In this document: piece by piece, positions 5,424 to 12,012 of the stretch | Layout: each line of letters opens with the position of its first letter | How positions within the stretch are numbered: the first letter of the stretch is position 1 | From: JACROF01 sp964533055 | Lineage (GTDB): Bacteria; Patescibacteriota; Microgenomatia; Levybacterales; UBA12049 | Direction of reading: 5' to 3' | NCBI GenBank assembly: GCA_964533055.1 | Contig: CAZHKZ010000019.1 | Location: forward strand, 1 to 13,908 | Length of the DNA: 13,908 bases | Translations under genes and position numbers: made by a program | The notes under the pieces: model-generated | What the model saw: the letters and a program-made list of their open reading frames with translations, nothing else | Databases searched by the model: none | What the model was told of the DNA's origin: nothing

Positions 5424-6829
5424 AACCAGTGTCTCCCATCGTTCTCTATCAGATCATCTGCTGCTTTTGGTCCGATTGAATTATCTTCATATGAATATAA
5501 AGGTGCATTAGACGGACTCCATTCATGCAAGATATTAGTAATAAATTCCCAAGAGCTCTGAAGTTCATCTGACCTATTAAAAAGCATTTGATCACCATGC
5601 AAGATATCCTCTAGAACTTTTTCATATGCATCAAGCCCTTTTTTGCCAAACCCGTGTTCATAATCAAAACTCATTTCAACAGGTGCGAGCGATAATTTAC
5701 TTCCAGGAGTCTTAGCGATAAATCGCATCTTTATACCTTCGTCTGGCTGAATGCGAATCGTGATGACATTGCCAATCTCGGGACATCCATACTCTTTGAA
5801 GAGCACGTGACATGTCTGAATAAAAACGATAGATATCTCGACAACATCTCTATTCATTTTCTTACCAGCTCTTAGATAGATTGGCACACCCTTCATTCTT
5901 GGTGTATCCATCTCGAATTTTAATGCAACAAATGTCTCCGTATCTGAATCACTCTTCACATCTTTCTCTTTTCGGTATGTATCGTACTGTGCTCTCACGA
6001 CACTAGCGCCTATTGATTCTGATGAGATTGGCACGATTGCAGAAATAGCTTTCGCACGAGCATCTCTAACATCTTCTTTAGTAAAAGACTTGGGCTGCTC
6101 CATCGTAACTGCTGCTACCAACTGAAGAAGATGATTCTGGGCCACATCTCGAAGATTACCAACACCATCAAAAAATTTTCCGCGAGTTCCAATCCCATTC
6201 TTCTCACTCATCGTAACCTGAATATGATCAATAAATTTATTATTCCAAACCGGCTCAAAAATCCCATTGGCAAATCTAAAGGCTAACATGTTCTGCACAT
6301 TTTCTTTACCCAGATAATGATCAACTCGAAAGATCTGCTGCTCTTCAAAGATATCTGAAAGTCTCCCGTCTAAATGCTTTGCGGTAGCAAGATCATTTCC
6401 AAAAGGCTTTTCAATTGCAATTCTCGATGAAGTACGATTAGACAGCTTTGTCTCCTCTAATTTTGAGAGTATCTCTTCATAATGAACTGGGGGTGTTGCA
6501 AGATAGAAAATCTTCGGGGTCTCAATGCCATCTTTCTTCTCAATCAAAGACAACTTTTCTATCAACTCCTGATATCCCTGAAGTTCAGAAAAATTGCCTT
6601 GTTGATAAAAAAGATGCTTAACAAAATCACTCCAATGATCTTCTACCATGAGCTTGGGGAATAGCGCATGAAACTCTTCATTTTTAAGATCTCGCCTTGC
6701 AAAACCATAGATGTAAAAATCTTTAGGCAGCATCCCCTTCTTAAATAGGTTAAAAAGCGATGGTAAAAGCTTGGCGCGAGTCAAATCGCCTGTAGCTCCA
6801 AAAATAACAATGATAAAAGGGTTTTTCAT
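5420..6829 (-). CDS. zwf: Glucose-6-phosphate 1-dehydrogenase
   Basis: G6PDH oxidises glucose-6-phosphate to 6-phosphogluconolactone with reduction of NADP, the entry step of the oxidative pentose phosphate pathway. From the start chosen here the product is 469 aa, normal for the family. The N-terminal Rossmann motif is IFGATGDLTRAKLLPSLF. IEKPFGNDLATA and the substrate-binding RVDHYLGKEN with its conserved His follow, then LRDVAQNHLLQL with the catalytic His and the C-terminal domain containing YLRAGKKM. The frame is open to an ATG at 6847, adding MSIAKY, but that ATG is part of a heptamer repeat; 6829 (MKNPFIIVIFGATG) gives the usual short N-terminus. Neither start has a clear Shine-Dalgarno sequence. 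It lies between pgl (about 64 nt upstream) and gnd (ATGA overlap), forming the complete three-step module. Confidence 0.95.
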   Translation of the reverse strand: MKNPFIIVIFGATGDLTRAKLLPSLFNLFKKGMLPKDFYIYGFARRDLKNEEFHALFPKLMVEDHWSDFVKHLFYQQGNFSELQGYQELIEKLSLIEKKDGIETPKIFYLATPPVHYEEILSKLEETKLSNRTSSRIAIEKPFGNDLATAKHLDGRLSDIFEEQQIFRVDHYLGKENVQNMLAFRFANGIFEPVWNNKFIDHIQVTMSEKNGIGTRGKFFDGVGNLRDVAQNHLLQLVAAVTMEQPKSFTKEDVRDARAKAISAIVPISSESIGASVVRAQYDTYRKEKDVKSDSDTETFVALKFEMDTPRMKGVPIYLRAGKKMNRDVVEISIVFIQTCHVLFKEYGCPEIGNVITIRIQPDEGIKMRFIAKTPGSKLSLAPVEMSFDYEHGFGKKGLDAYEKVLEDILHGDQMLFNRSDELQSSWEFITNILHEWSPSNAPLYSYEDNSIGPKAADDLIENDGRHWL

Positions 6830-6841
6830 GTATTTAGCAAT

Positions 6842-6863
6842 GCTCATGGTTCATGGCTCATGG
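6842..6863. repeat. Heptamer tandem repeat across the 5' end of zwf
   Basis: Three 7-nt units, GCTCATG (6842-6848), GTTCATG (6849-6855) and GCTCATG (6856-6862), lie at the zwf start. On the minus strand each unit supplies an ATG, at 6861, 6854 and 6847, and because the spacing is 7 nt these ATGs fall in three different reading frames. Only the one at 6847 is in frame with zwf. More diverged heptamers (CTATACG-like) continue to about 6890, up to the pgl stop. Confidence 0.8.
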
Positions 6864-6893
6864 CAAAAACCTAACTATACGCTATATCCCATC

Positions 6894-7685
6894 TTATACT
6901 TTCTGATCGGTGATGAGAAGCGTTCTTCGTGCAACTTCTGGTCTTCTAAAAAATCTGGATGGAACATCTTCCTCGGATCCATCTTCAAACATTTTCTTAA
7001 GCGCATCCCCTTTATCCTCTCCAAAAACTAACACGATATAAATATTAATCAGTGCGAGACCAGTAAATGTCATCGTAACTCGCTCTTTAAATGGCCCTGA
7101 AAGATCACTGAATGAGGAGACAAGTCGAAGCTTTTCATCATCTTGAAAAAGTGGGTTCTCAAATAGATCTCCTGATACTAGTGCTGGATCCTGTCTATTA
7201 CCAGCAATACCAGCTGTATGCCCATCTACTCCAACTCCCAGAATACCCACACTCCGTGGAAACCCTGCAAAGAGGTAACTAACTGTCATATCATAGTTCT
7301 TTGCTGTATCAGCTAGATCCTGTTGTGGATCTTGGAGTATGGGATAAAAAGGAACTTCTAGAGAATTTGTGTACGCAAGAAGACCCGAACCCTCGATCAT
7401 CTTTTCATTGCTGGTATTGTGCCAGCGCTGCCCATATCTTTCATCGATAAGTGCAAGTGCACCAGCGGACAACCTCCTATCTTTGGCTAAGTTCTCATAG
7501 AGATCTTCTGGCGTCCTACCACCCGAAAGATATAAGACTGTTTTTCGATCTACGACACCGTACAGAACATCGCGGGCAAGTCGAAATCCTTCATATTTAG
7601 TTAGGGATCGAGACACTGTAATGCCATCAACAAGGTGAAATGGGTAGTTTTGAGAGGTCAGGATTCCGTGGAGTTCGTCCATCAT
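6894..7685 (-). CDS. pgl: 6-phosphogluconolactonase
   Basis: The enzyme hydrolyses 6-phosphogluconolactone to 6-phosphogluconate, linking zwf and gnd. The 263-aa product shows the glucosamine-6-phosphate isomerase/lactonase fold markers: LYLSGGRTPEDLYE (51-64, phosphate-binding SGG-x-TP loop), LIDERY (79-84) and GILGVGVDGHTAGIAG (147-162) with the conserved DGHT. VTMTFTGLALINIYIVLVFG follows. Length is close to the family norm. Two adjacent ATGs (7685, 7682) could serve; the first is given. TGGTATACA lies 10 nt before it, so the module pgl-zwf-gnd probably starts its own transcript here with almost no leader. It is the first gene of the oxidative pentose phosphate module. Confidence 0.92.
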   Translation of the reverse strand: MMDELHGILTSQNYPFHLVDGITVSRSLTKYEGFRLARDVLYGVVDRKTVLYLSGGRTPEDLYENLAKDRRLSAGALALIDERYGQRWHNTSNEKMIEGSGLLAYTNSLEVPFYPILQDPQQDLADTAKNYDMTVSYLFAGFPRSVGILGVGVDGHTAGIAGNRQDPALVSGDLFENPLFQDDEKLRLVSSFSDLSGPFKERVTMTFTGLALINIYIVLVFGEDKGDALKKMFEDGSEEDVPSRFFRRPEVARRTLLITDQKV

Positions 7686-7695
7686 AGTTCAAATA

Positions 7696-7704
7696 TGTAT
7701 ACCA
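7696..7704 (-). promoter_or_regulatory. Extended -10 promoter for pgl-zwf-gnd
   Basis: The minus strand reads TGGTATACA, an extended -10 with 5 of 6 hexamer bases, ending 10 nt before the pgl ATG. The predicted leader is about 0-4 nt. No good -35 was found, as expected for an extended -10 promoter. Confidence 0.5.
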
Positions 7705-7721
7705 TATTTGGGCAAGACACA

Positions 7722-8867
7722 CTAGAGATCAAAGCTCTCAGACTTTGGGGTAACACATTTAGCTGGCGTCACTCCAAGCGGGGTACAAAGCTTAAAGTCT
7801 TTTCCATTTTCAAGCATCGTGTATTGATAAGGAAGACCTGTGGACTCCTCTTTTGGAATAGATGGAAGGATATTTGCAGTGATGAGGTCATTTAGCTCAA
7901 TTGGAAAACTTCCCTTTGCTCCGTAGTACTGAACAATACCATACATAATGGTCGTAGACGGCTTTATATGACCTGTCTTGTTGGGTAATATGCCACTTTG
8001 CATTGCATACTGTGATCCAATCTCCATGAGTTTTGGAGCTATTGAGATAAGTCCAATGATCGCTGCTACTAAAACGATATATCCAAGCACTGGTGATGCA
8101 AAATAAACAATTTTATTTTTACTTGGCACTGGGAGTGTGACTTTTCCAGCAGTATCTCGCACATTCTCATAGAGTCTATACATATACATCATGTAGAAAG
8201 GTGCAAGAATGATTTTTGCAAACTGAAATATTCCATAGAGACCTTCGCCCTGAGAATTCTTTGCAAATGATGAGAGAATAATCATGATGATCCACTCCGG
8301 CAAATAAATCACGATCATTCGACCGAGAATTCCCCAGAATCTTCCCCTGACATATTCACGACTTGTGTGAAGCGCTGACAGACCTGATCTACCTTCAACA
8401 ATTACAATATATGTAACAAATGAGAACCAAATTGCAAAAATAAATGCTGGGACAAAGAGGAGAAAGTATCCGCCAAAAATTAGGAGGCCCTGAATAAGTC
8501 CGGTGAGAAAAAGTGGGACGACGTACTTTTTTGCTTCATTAAGCGCTTTTTTAGCACTTGTATCTTTCCAATCACGAAGTGCGATAAGGTATGCTCCCTG
8601 AACAAGATTTGAGAATGCGATGATAAGCACAATTGCTAATACTCCGAGAAGTCCTAGCGTTCCGATTGTTGGTCCTTCAAATTTTGCGCCTGTGAGAAAA
8701 AATCCTGCAACTCCAAGAATAGCAAAGACAATAATGCCAAGTATTGCTATACCAAACGAGATTAATGAGATCCCAGCCATCGTCCAAAAACGAAGTTTGA
8801 ATATCTCATATGCACTTTTAGCAAGCTCAATAGGACCTAATAAACCATGTGCTTTCTTCTCAGCCAT
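7722..8867 (-). CDS. Multi-span membrane protein with a pilin-like C-terminal tail, function unknown
   Basis: The 381-aa product has a short cytoplasmic start (MAEKKAHGLLGPIELAKSAY), then six or more hydrophobic segments (about 30-60, 70-95, 115-150, 185-205, 220-240 and 265-285). The region resembles DUF975 or glycerophosphodiester-phosphodiesterase membrane domains in general style only. After the last span comes an extracytoplasmic tail (about 290-381) with YYGAKGSFPIELNDL, then ILPSIP, GLPYQYTM and GKDFKLC. That order of motifs is typical of the globular end of type IV pilins and type II pseudopilins, including a second Cys 13 residues on that could close a disulfide. The start at 8867 lies 6 nt after TGATATACT, so the mRNA is probably leaderless. 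It stands between rseP and pgl. The pilin-like resemblance is by eye. Confidence 0.7.
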   Translation of the reverse strand: MAEKKAHGLLGPIELAKSAYEIFKLRFWTMAGISLISFGIAILGIIVFAILGVAGFFLTGAKFEGPTIGTLGLLGVLAIVLIIAFSNLVQGAYLIALRDWKDTSAKKALNEAKKYVVPLFLTGLIQGLLIFGGYFLLFVPAFIFAIWFSFVTYIVIVEGRSGLSALHTSREYVRGRFWGILGRMIVIYLPEWIIMIILSSFAKNSQGEGLYGIFQFAKIILAPFYMMYMYRLYENVRDTAGKVTLPVPSKNKIVYFASPVLGYIVLVAAIIGLISIAPKLMEIGSQYAMQSGILPNKTGHIKPSTTIMYGIVQYYGAKGSFPIELNDLITANILPSIPKEESTGLPYQYTMLENGKDFKLCTPLGVTPAKCVTPKSESFDL

Positions 8868-8873
8868 ATGGAG

Positions 8874-8882
8874 AGTATATCA
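8874..8882 (-). promoter_or_regulatory. Extended -10 promoter for the pilin-tailed membrane protein
   Basis: The minus strand reads TGATATACT, an extended -10 ending 6 nt before the ATG at 8867. It lies in the 32-nt gap after rseP. The predicted start of transcription is at the start codon. Confidence 0.6.
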
Positions 8883-8899
8883 CACCACTTTTGAAGATA

Positions 8900-10117
8900 T
8901 TAGAGGATAAATTGGAAGACGTCTTTGAAAGTTACCAGAACGATAAGGAGAAGAAGAACAGCCATGCCAATTGAATGCACCACTGTCTCAAACTTTGCAT
9001 TCACTTTCCTTCGAGTGATAGCCTCTATCACAATAAAGAATAATCGTCCCCCATCGAGGGCTGGTATAGGCAAAACATTGAAGAATGCAAGTGAGATCGA
9101 AAGCAATCCTGCTAAGTTAAGTAGCTGAAGAGATCGCTCTTTTATGTCTGGAATCTGAACGATGGTGCCCACTACTGAGTATATACCTACAGGGCCTGCA
9201 ACACCCTCAGAAAGTGGCGCCGCATCTTTCTTTTCTATAGCCACTCTCGCAAGTTTTGCAAAAATATCTAAGTTATACACCATTAAATTGGCTGGATGAA
9301 TAAATCCTGAAAATATCTTTTGAACTGGTGTGTCATATGCTAGAACCGCAGTATCTGCAGCAAAAAGTGACACTCCAAGAGCCCCTTGCCCTTTTGGCGG
9401 ATCTTTTCTCGGTGTAACTTTACGAGTTATGATTTTTTTCGTCTGACTATCAACCATTCTAAGTGTGACCTCGGTCCCTGCATCTTTCTTAATAACTGAT
9501 GTAAATTCAGAGACAGTCTTTATCTCTTTTCCGTTAACTGTCTTCAAAAGTGCAAATGCAGGAATACCTGCCTTCTCAGCTGGAGAGTTCTTAGCCACAC
9601 CATTGATAAAAACATCGCTTTTTGTCGTCTGAGTTACACCAAAAAAAGTATGTGATCCAATAAGTGGCAACTCTGCTTTAAATCCTGAGACAAAAAGATA
9701 GAGATAAAAAATAATGACTGCCAAAAGAACGTTCATAATGACACCAGCCAATACCACGGCAGCTCTTTGGCCTACAGATCGTGCAAAAAAAGCCCTCTTC
9801 AAGTCCATATTTGGCAGCTTATTTTTACTTGTATGTGTTCTACCTTTTGCTGTTTGCTGCTTAGTGTTAGCTGGCAAACTCACCTTGCCTCCCCCTGCAT
9901 CATCTTCACCAAATAACTTTACAAATCCCCCAATTGGCAGAAGATTAATGGAATACAATGTTTCACCTCTTCTGATCCCCCAAACTCTAGGCGGAAAACC
10001 AAATCCAAACTCTTCTACTTTTATATTAAGTTTTTTGGCAACGAGAAAATGACCGAGCTCATGAATAAGGACAAGAATACTGAGGACGAGAAAGAAGACA
10101 AGAAGTGTTACTAACAT
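8900..10117 (-). CDS. rseP: RIP (site-2-type) zinc metalloprotease RseP/RasP-like, M50 family
   Basis: This intramembrane protease cuts membrane-spanning segments of regulatory substrates (anti-sigma factors, signal-peptide remnants). The 405-aa product has HELGH (19-23) in its first membrane span, supplying two zinc ligands and the catalytic Glu. Also visible are GFGFPPRVWG and INLLPIGGFVKL, a hydrophilic insert (about 74-105), the second span with ARSVGQRAAVVLAG, one PDZ domain (about 160-255) with SPAEKAGI, and FNVLPIPALDGGRLFF (346-361), where the Asp of LDG is the third zinc ligand, followed by a last span. Length is at the short end of the family norm, with a single PDZ where E. coli has two. 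The start at 10117 lies 8 nt after a TGCTATAAT promoter. In many bacteria rseP is next to frr and proS, as is partly kept here. Confidence 0.95.
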   Translation of the reverse strand: MLVTLLVFFLVLSILVLIHELGHFLVAKKLNIKVEEFGFGFPPRVWGIRRGETLYSINLLPIGGFVKLFGEDDAGGGKVSLPANTKQQTAKGRTHTSKNKLPNMDLKRAFFARSVGQRAAVVLAGVIMNVLLAVIIFYLYLFVSGFKAELPLIGSHTFFGVTQTTKSDVFINGVAKNSPAEKAGIPAFALLKTVNGKEIKTVSEFTSVIKKDAGTEVTLRMVDSQTKKIITRKVTPRKDPPKGQGALGVSLFAADTAVLAYDTPVQKIFSGFIHPANLMVYNLDIFAKLARVAIEKKDAAPLSEGVAGPVGIYSVVGTIVQIPDIKERSLQLLNLAGLLSISLAFFNVLPIPALDGGRLFFIVIEAITRRKVNAKFETVVHSIGMAVLLLLIVLVTFKDVFQFIL

Positions 10118-10121
10118 GAAA

Positions 10122-10153
10122 ATAGATTATAGCATAGGTGTGCTATAATCTAT
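10122..10153. promoter_or_regulatory. Perfect palindrome forming two divergent extended -10 promoters (rseP and frr)
   Basis: The 13-nt arms ATAGATTATAGCA (10122-10134) and TGCTATAATCTAT (10141-10153) are perfect reverse complements around a 6-nt spacer. Each arm holds TGCTATAAT, an ideal extended -10, reading outward. The plus-strand TATAAT (10144-10149) ends 6 nt before the frr ATG at 10156; the minus-strand TATAAT (10131-10126) ends 8 nt before the rseP ATG at 10117. Both mRNAs should be leaderless or nearly so. No -35 boxes are needed for this promoter class, and the two polymerases could not bind at once. A dyad of this kind could also bind a dimeric regulator. Confidence 0.7.
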
Positions 10154-10155
10154 GC

Positions 10156-10707
10156 ATGGACGCAACAACTGAGCTAACAACCCAAATTCAAAAAATCCTC
10201 GATCTCATTAAGACAGATATAGCGACCATTCGAACTGGTCGTGCCTCACCTACTCTTGTTGAGAATATTCAGATCGTGACCTATGGAGGCTCTACCAAGC
10301 TCCGTGTTCTCGAACTTGCAACGATCATGACATCTGATTCCCAAACTCTCGTCATCACTCCTTTTGATCCATCCACAAGAGATGACATAAGACGCGGCAT
10401 TATGGAAGCAGGATCAGGCCTCAACCCAGTTGATGATGGCACTGTTCTTCGTATCAATATCCCACCACTCTCTACTGAGCGACGTGAAGAACTTATCAAA
10501 ATGATGCAGCACAAGTTAGAGAATGGAAAAGTCATGATAAGACAAGCACGACATGACGCCATGAATAGCCTTAAAAAAGATTCTGATGGCATGTCAGATG
10601 ACGACAAAGAAAGAATGGAAAAAGATGTACAAAAAATCGTAGATGATTCAATCACAATGATTGAAAATCTTGGTAAGCAAAAGTCTGAAGAACTCCTCGC
10701 TATTTAA
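10156..10707 (+). CDS. frr: Ribosome recycling factor
   Basis: RRF, with EF-G, splits the post-termination ribosome so that its subunits can be reused. The 183-aa product has the normal family length and motifs: IATIRTGRASPTLVENI near the start, LVITPFDPSTRDDIRRGI, GTVLRINIPPLSTERREEL and, toward the end, IRQARHDAMNSLKK and KDVQKIVDDSITMIENLGKQK. The frame is open back to a GTG at 10138, but those six codons are inside the promoter palindrome, so the ATG at 10156 is the real start and the mRNA is probably leaderless. It is the only gene of the old rpsB-tsf-frr-rseP-proS cluster on the plus strand. Its end overlaps the 3' end of the convergent 237-aa gene by 8 nt. Confidence 0.95.
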   Translation: MDATTELTTQIQKILDLIKTDIATIRTGRASPTLVENIQIVTYGGSTKLRVLELATIMTSDSQTLVITPFDPSTRDDIRRGIMEAGSGLNPVDDGTVLRINIPPLSTERREELIKMMQHKLENGKVMIRQARHDAMNSLKKDSDGMSDDDKERMEKDVQKIVDDSITMIENLGKQKSEELLAI

Positions 10708-11413
10708 GGATTGACTGGTACACAACAGCACTGCTCCCAAACTGAGACCCAGATAAATTTTCCAGATCTTCACCCACTCGACCATCATGAAGCTGTGAGC
10801 TTTCTCTATATGCAGCAAGTAGCTCTGTTGCGATGGTGACATTCTTGCCTTCAACCTCCTGCGCCTGTGCATATTCCTGAAATGTCTGGCCAGGCCGCAA
10901 TTCTCTCCAGCGATAATTTACACCACTAGGATTGATAGCATCCATCCCAGCATGAGTAAGTGGGTATCCCGATTCATGTGCAACTCGAAGCAGATCCTGT
11001 TGCGAAGATTCTGAAGGGAGATTGCTATTTTTTGCTGCGGAATAAAAAATGCGTATGCCTTCACCGTCTTTATCTAGCTGCGCCATAATACCTCTAGATG
11101 TCCAGAGTGGACCATCTACTGAGATGGTTGCTTTAAGTGGCACTTCTTTAGGTTCAATTCTCCAAACCGCATAAGGTCTACTTTCTCCATTTCCTCTTGT
11201 TAGTCCAACTTCAACATATGGATTACTATGGTCAAGGATTTTTGACATAGTCCTCATTGTTGGAAGAACTCGCTTTTTTTCAAATACTCCCTTAGCATTT
11301 TCAATTAGCTCACGCAACTGATCAGCAACCTCTACAGAGTTTGCTTGAGAGAAAATTATATCTTGACCGTCTGATCCAGTCTTAACTTCACCAAACTTAC
11401 CCAACTCGCTCAT
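10700..11413 (-). CDS. Uncharacterised 237-aa protein
   Basis: I do not recognise a family. The product has no signal peptide or membrane segment and looks soluble and acidic. Its first part (about 20-50) is helical with regular charges (VADQLRELIENAKGVFEKK). The middle (about 60-130) looks like beta strands alternating with turns (PYVEVGLTRGNGESRPYAVW, RIEPKEVPLKATISVDGPLW). The end is helical. There is no evident catalytic motif. The start at 11413 is supported by TGCTATACT ending 9 nt upstream. The gene stands between the alpha/beta hydrolase and frr, ends convergently into frr with an 8-nt overlap, and has no partner in the operon that hints at a role. That it is expressed is likely given the promoter and clean frame. 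Confidence 0.68.
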   Translation of the reverse strand: MSELGKFGEVKTGSDGQDIIFSQANSVEVADQLRELIENAKGVFEKKRVLPTMRTMSKILDHSNPYVEVGLTRGNGESRPYAVWRIEPKEVPLKATISVDGPLWTSRGIMAQLDKDGEGIRIFYSAAKNSNLPSESSQQDLLRVAHESGYPLTHAGMDAINPSGVNYRWRELRPGQTFQEYAQAQEVEGKNVTIATELLAAYRESSQLHDGRVGEDLENLSGSQFGSSAVVYQSILK

Positions 11414-11422
11414 ATGAAAAAA

Positions 11423-11431
11423 AGTATAGCA
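11423..11431 (-). promoter_or_regulatory. Extended -10 promoter for the 237-aa gene
   Basis: The minus strand reads TGCTATACT, an extended -10, with TTTTCA (11450-11445) 16 nt upstream as a fair -35. It ends 9 nt before the ATG, so a leader of only about 2-3 nt is expected. Confidence 0.6.
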
Positions 11432-11454
11432 CAGAACTTTTATGTGAAAAAAGA

Positions 11455-12012
11455 CTACACAGAGGAAAGATGTGCTTTAAGTGCAGCGACCAACTCTGGG
11501 AATTCTTTGATCCCTTTATCCCAGCCAAAATGTCCTTTATCACTGAACTCGTGGTATTCAGTCTGCAACTGGTCATGAATATGTCGCGCTTCAGATATGG
11601 GAATATATGGATCATCCGTTGAGGCGAACTGAATTATAAATTTTTGATTTTGCCTGATCTTCTCCCAGCTCCAAGGCATATCAAAGTATCCACTTACCTT
11701 TTCATTTTCTTCTCCAAGATCGGTATATGATGCACTGACGAGTACAGTGCCAAAAATTTTATGCTGTTCTGCAAACCGCATCGCAGCAACAGCACCAGAT
11801 GAATGCCCGATAAGTATCGTATTCTCATCAGCTCCAAGCTCTTTGATGTATGGCAGCCAATACTCACCTCGTGCAAGTTGGTTGTCTGGAAATGTCTTCC
11901 TAATAACTTGTAACCCTTGTGTTTCTAAATCTCTGGCAACTGAGGGCATCCAATTATCGTTCCCCGTTGATCCCCCATTCCCGTGGATAAAAATAGCTTT
12001 GATCTTATTCAT
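11455..12012 (-). CDS. Alpha/beta hydrolase, RBBP9/YdeN-like serine hydrolase
   Basis: The 185-aa product opens with KAIFIHGNGGSTGNDNWMP, the HG oxyanion-hole region of RBBP9/YdeN-type hydrolases. It has the nucleophile elbow GHSSGA (69-74) with Ser71, an acid in STDDPYIP (Asp133 or Asp134) and the catalytic His in KGHFG (His161). The full triad is in the expected order for a small alpha/beta hydrolase of about 185 aa. No signal peptide, so it is cytoplasmic. Substrates of this family are poorly known, so none is given. The start at 12012 overlaps the stop of the upstream kinase-like gene by 8 nt, and AAGGA (12025-12021) lies 8 nt before it, indicating coupled, Shine-Dalgarno-led translation. 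Confidence 0.85.
   Translation of the reverse strand: MNKIKAIFIHGNGGSTGNDNWMPSVARDLETQGLQVIRKTFPDNQLARGEYWLPYIKELGADENTILIGHSSGAVAAMRFAEQHKIFGTVLVSASYTDLGEENEKVSGYFDMPWSWEKIRQNQKFIIQFASTDDPYIPISEARHIHDQLQTEYHEFSDKGHFGWDKGIKEFPELVAALKAHLSSV

Noticed and set aside
9714..10052. Open frame of about 112 codons on the plus strand inside rseP
   Set aside because: It is antisense to the conserved rseP segments and has no promoter or family resemblance.
10138..10155. GTG start of frr at 10138
   Set aside because: It lies inside the promoter palindrome; the conserved N-terminus begins at the ATG at 10156.
10281..10655. Open frame of about 124 codons on the minus strand inside frr
   Set aside because: It is antisense to frr, Ser-rich as expected for a shadow frame, and has no supporting signal.
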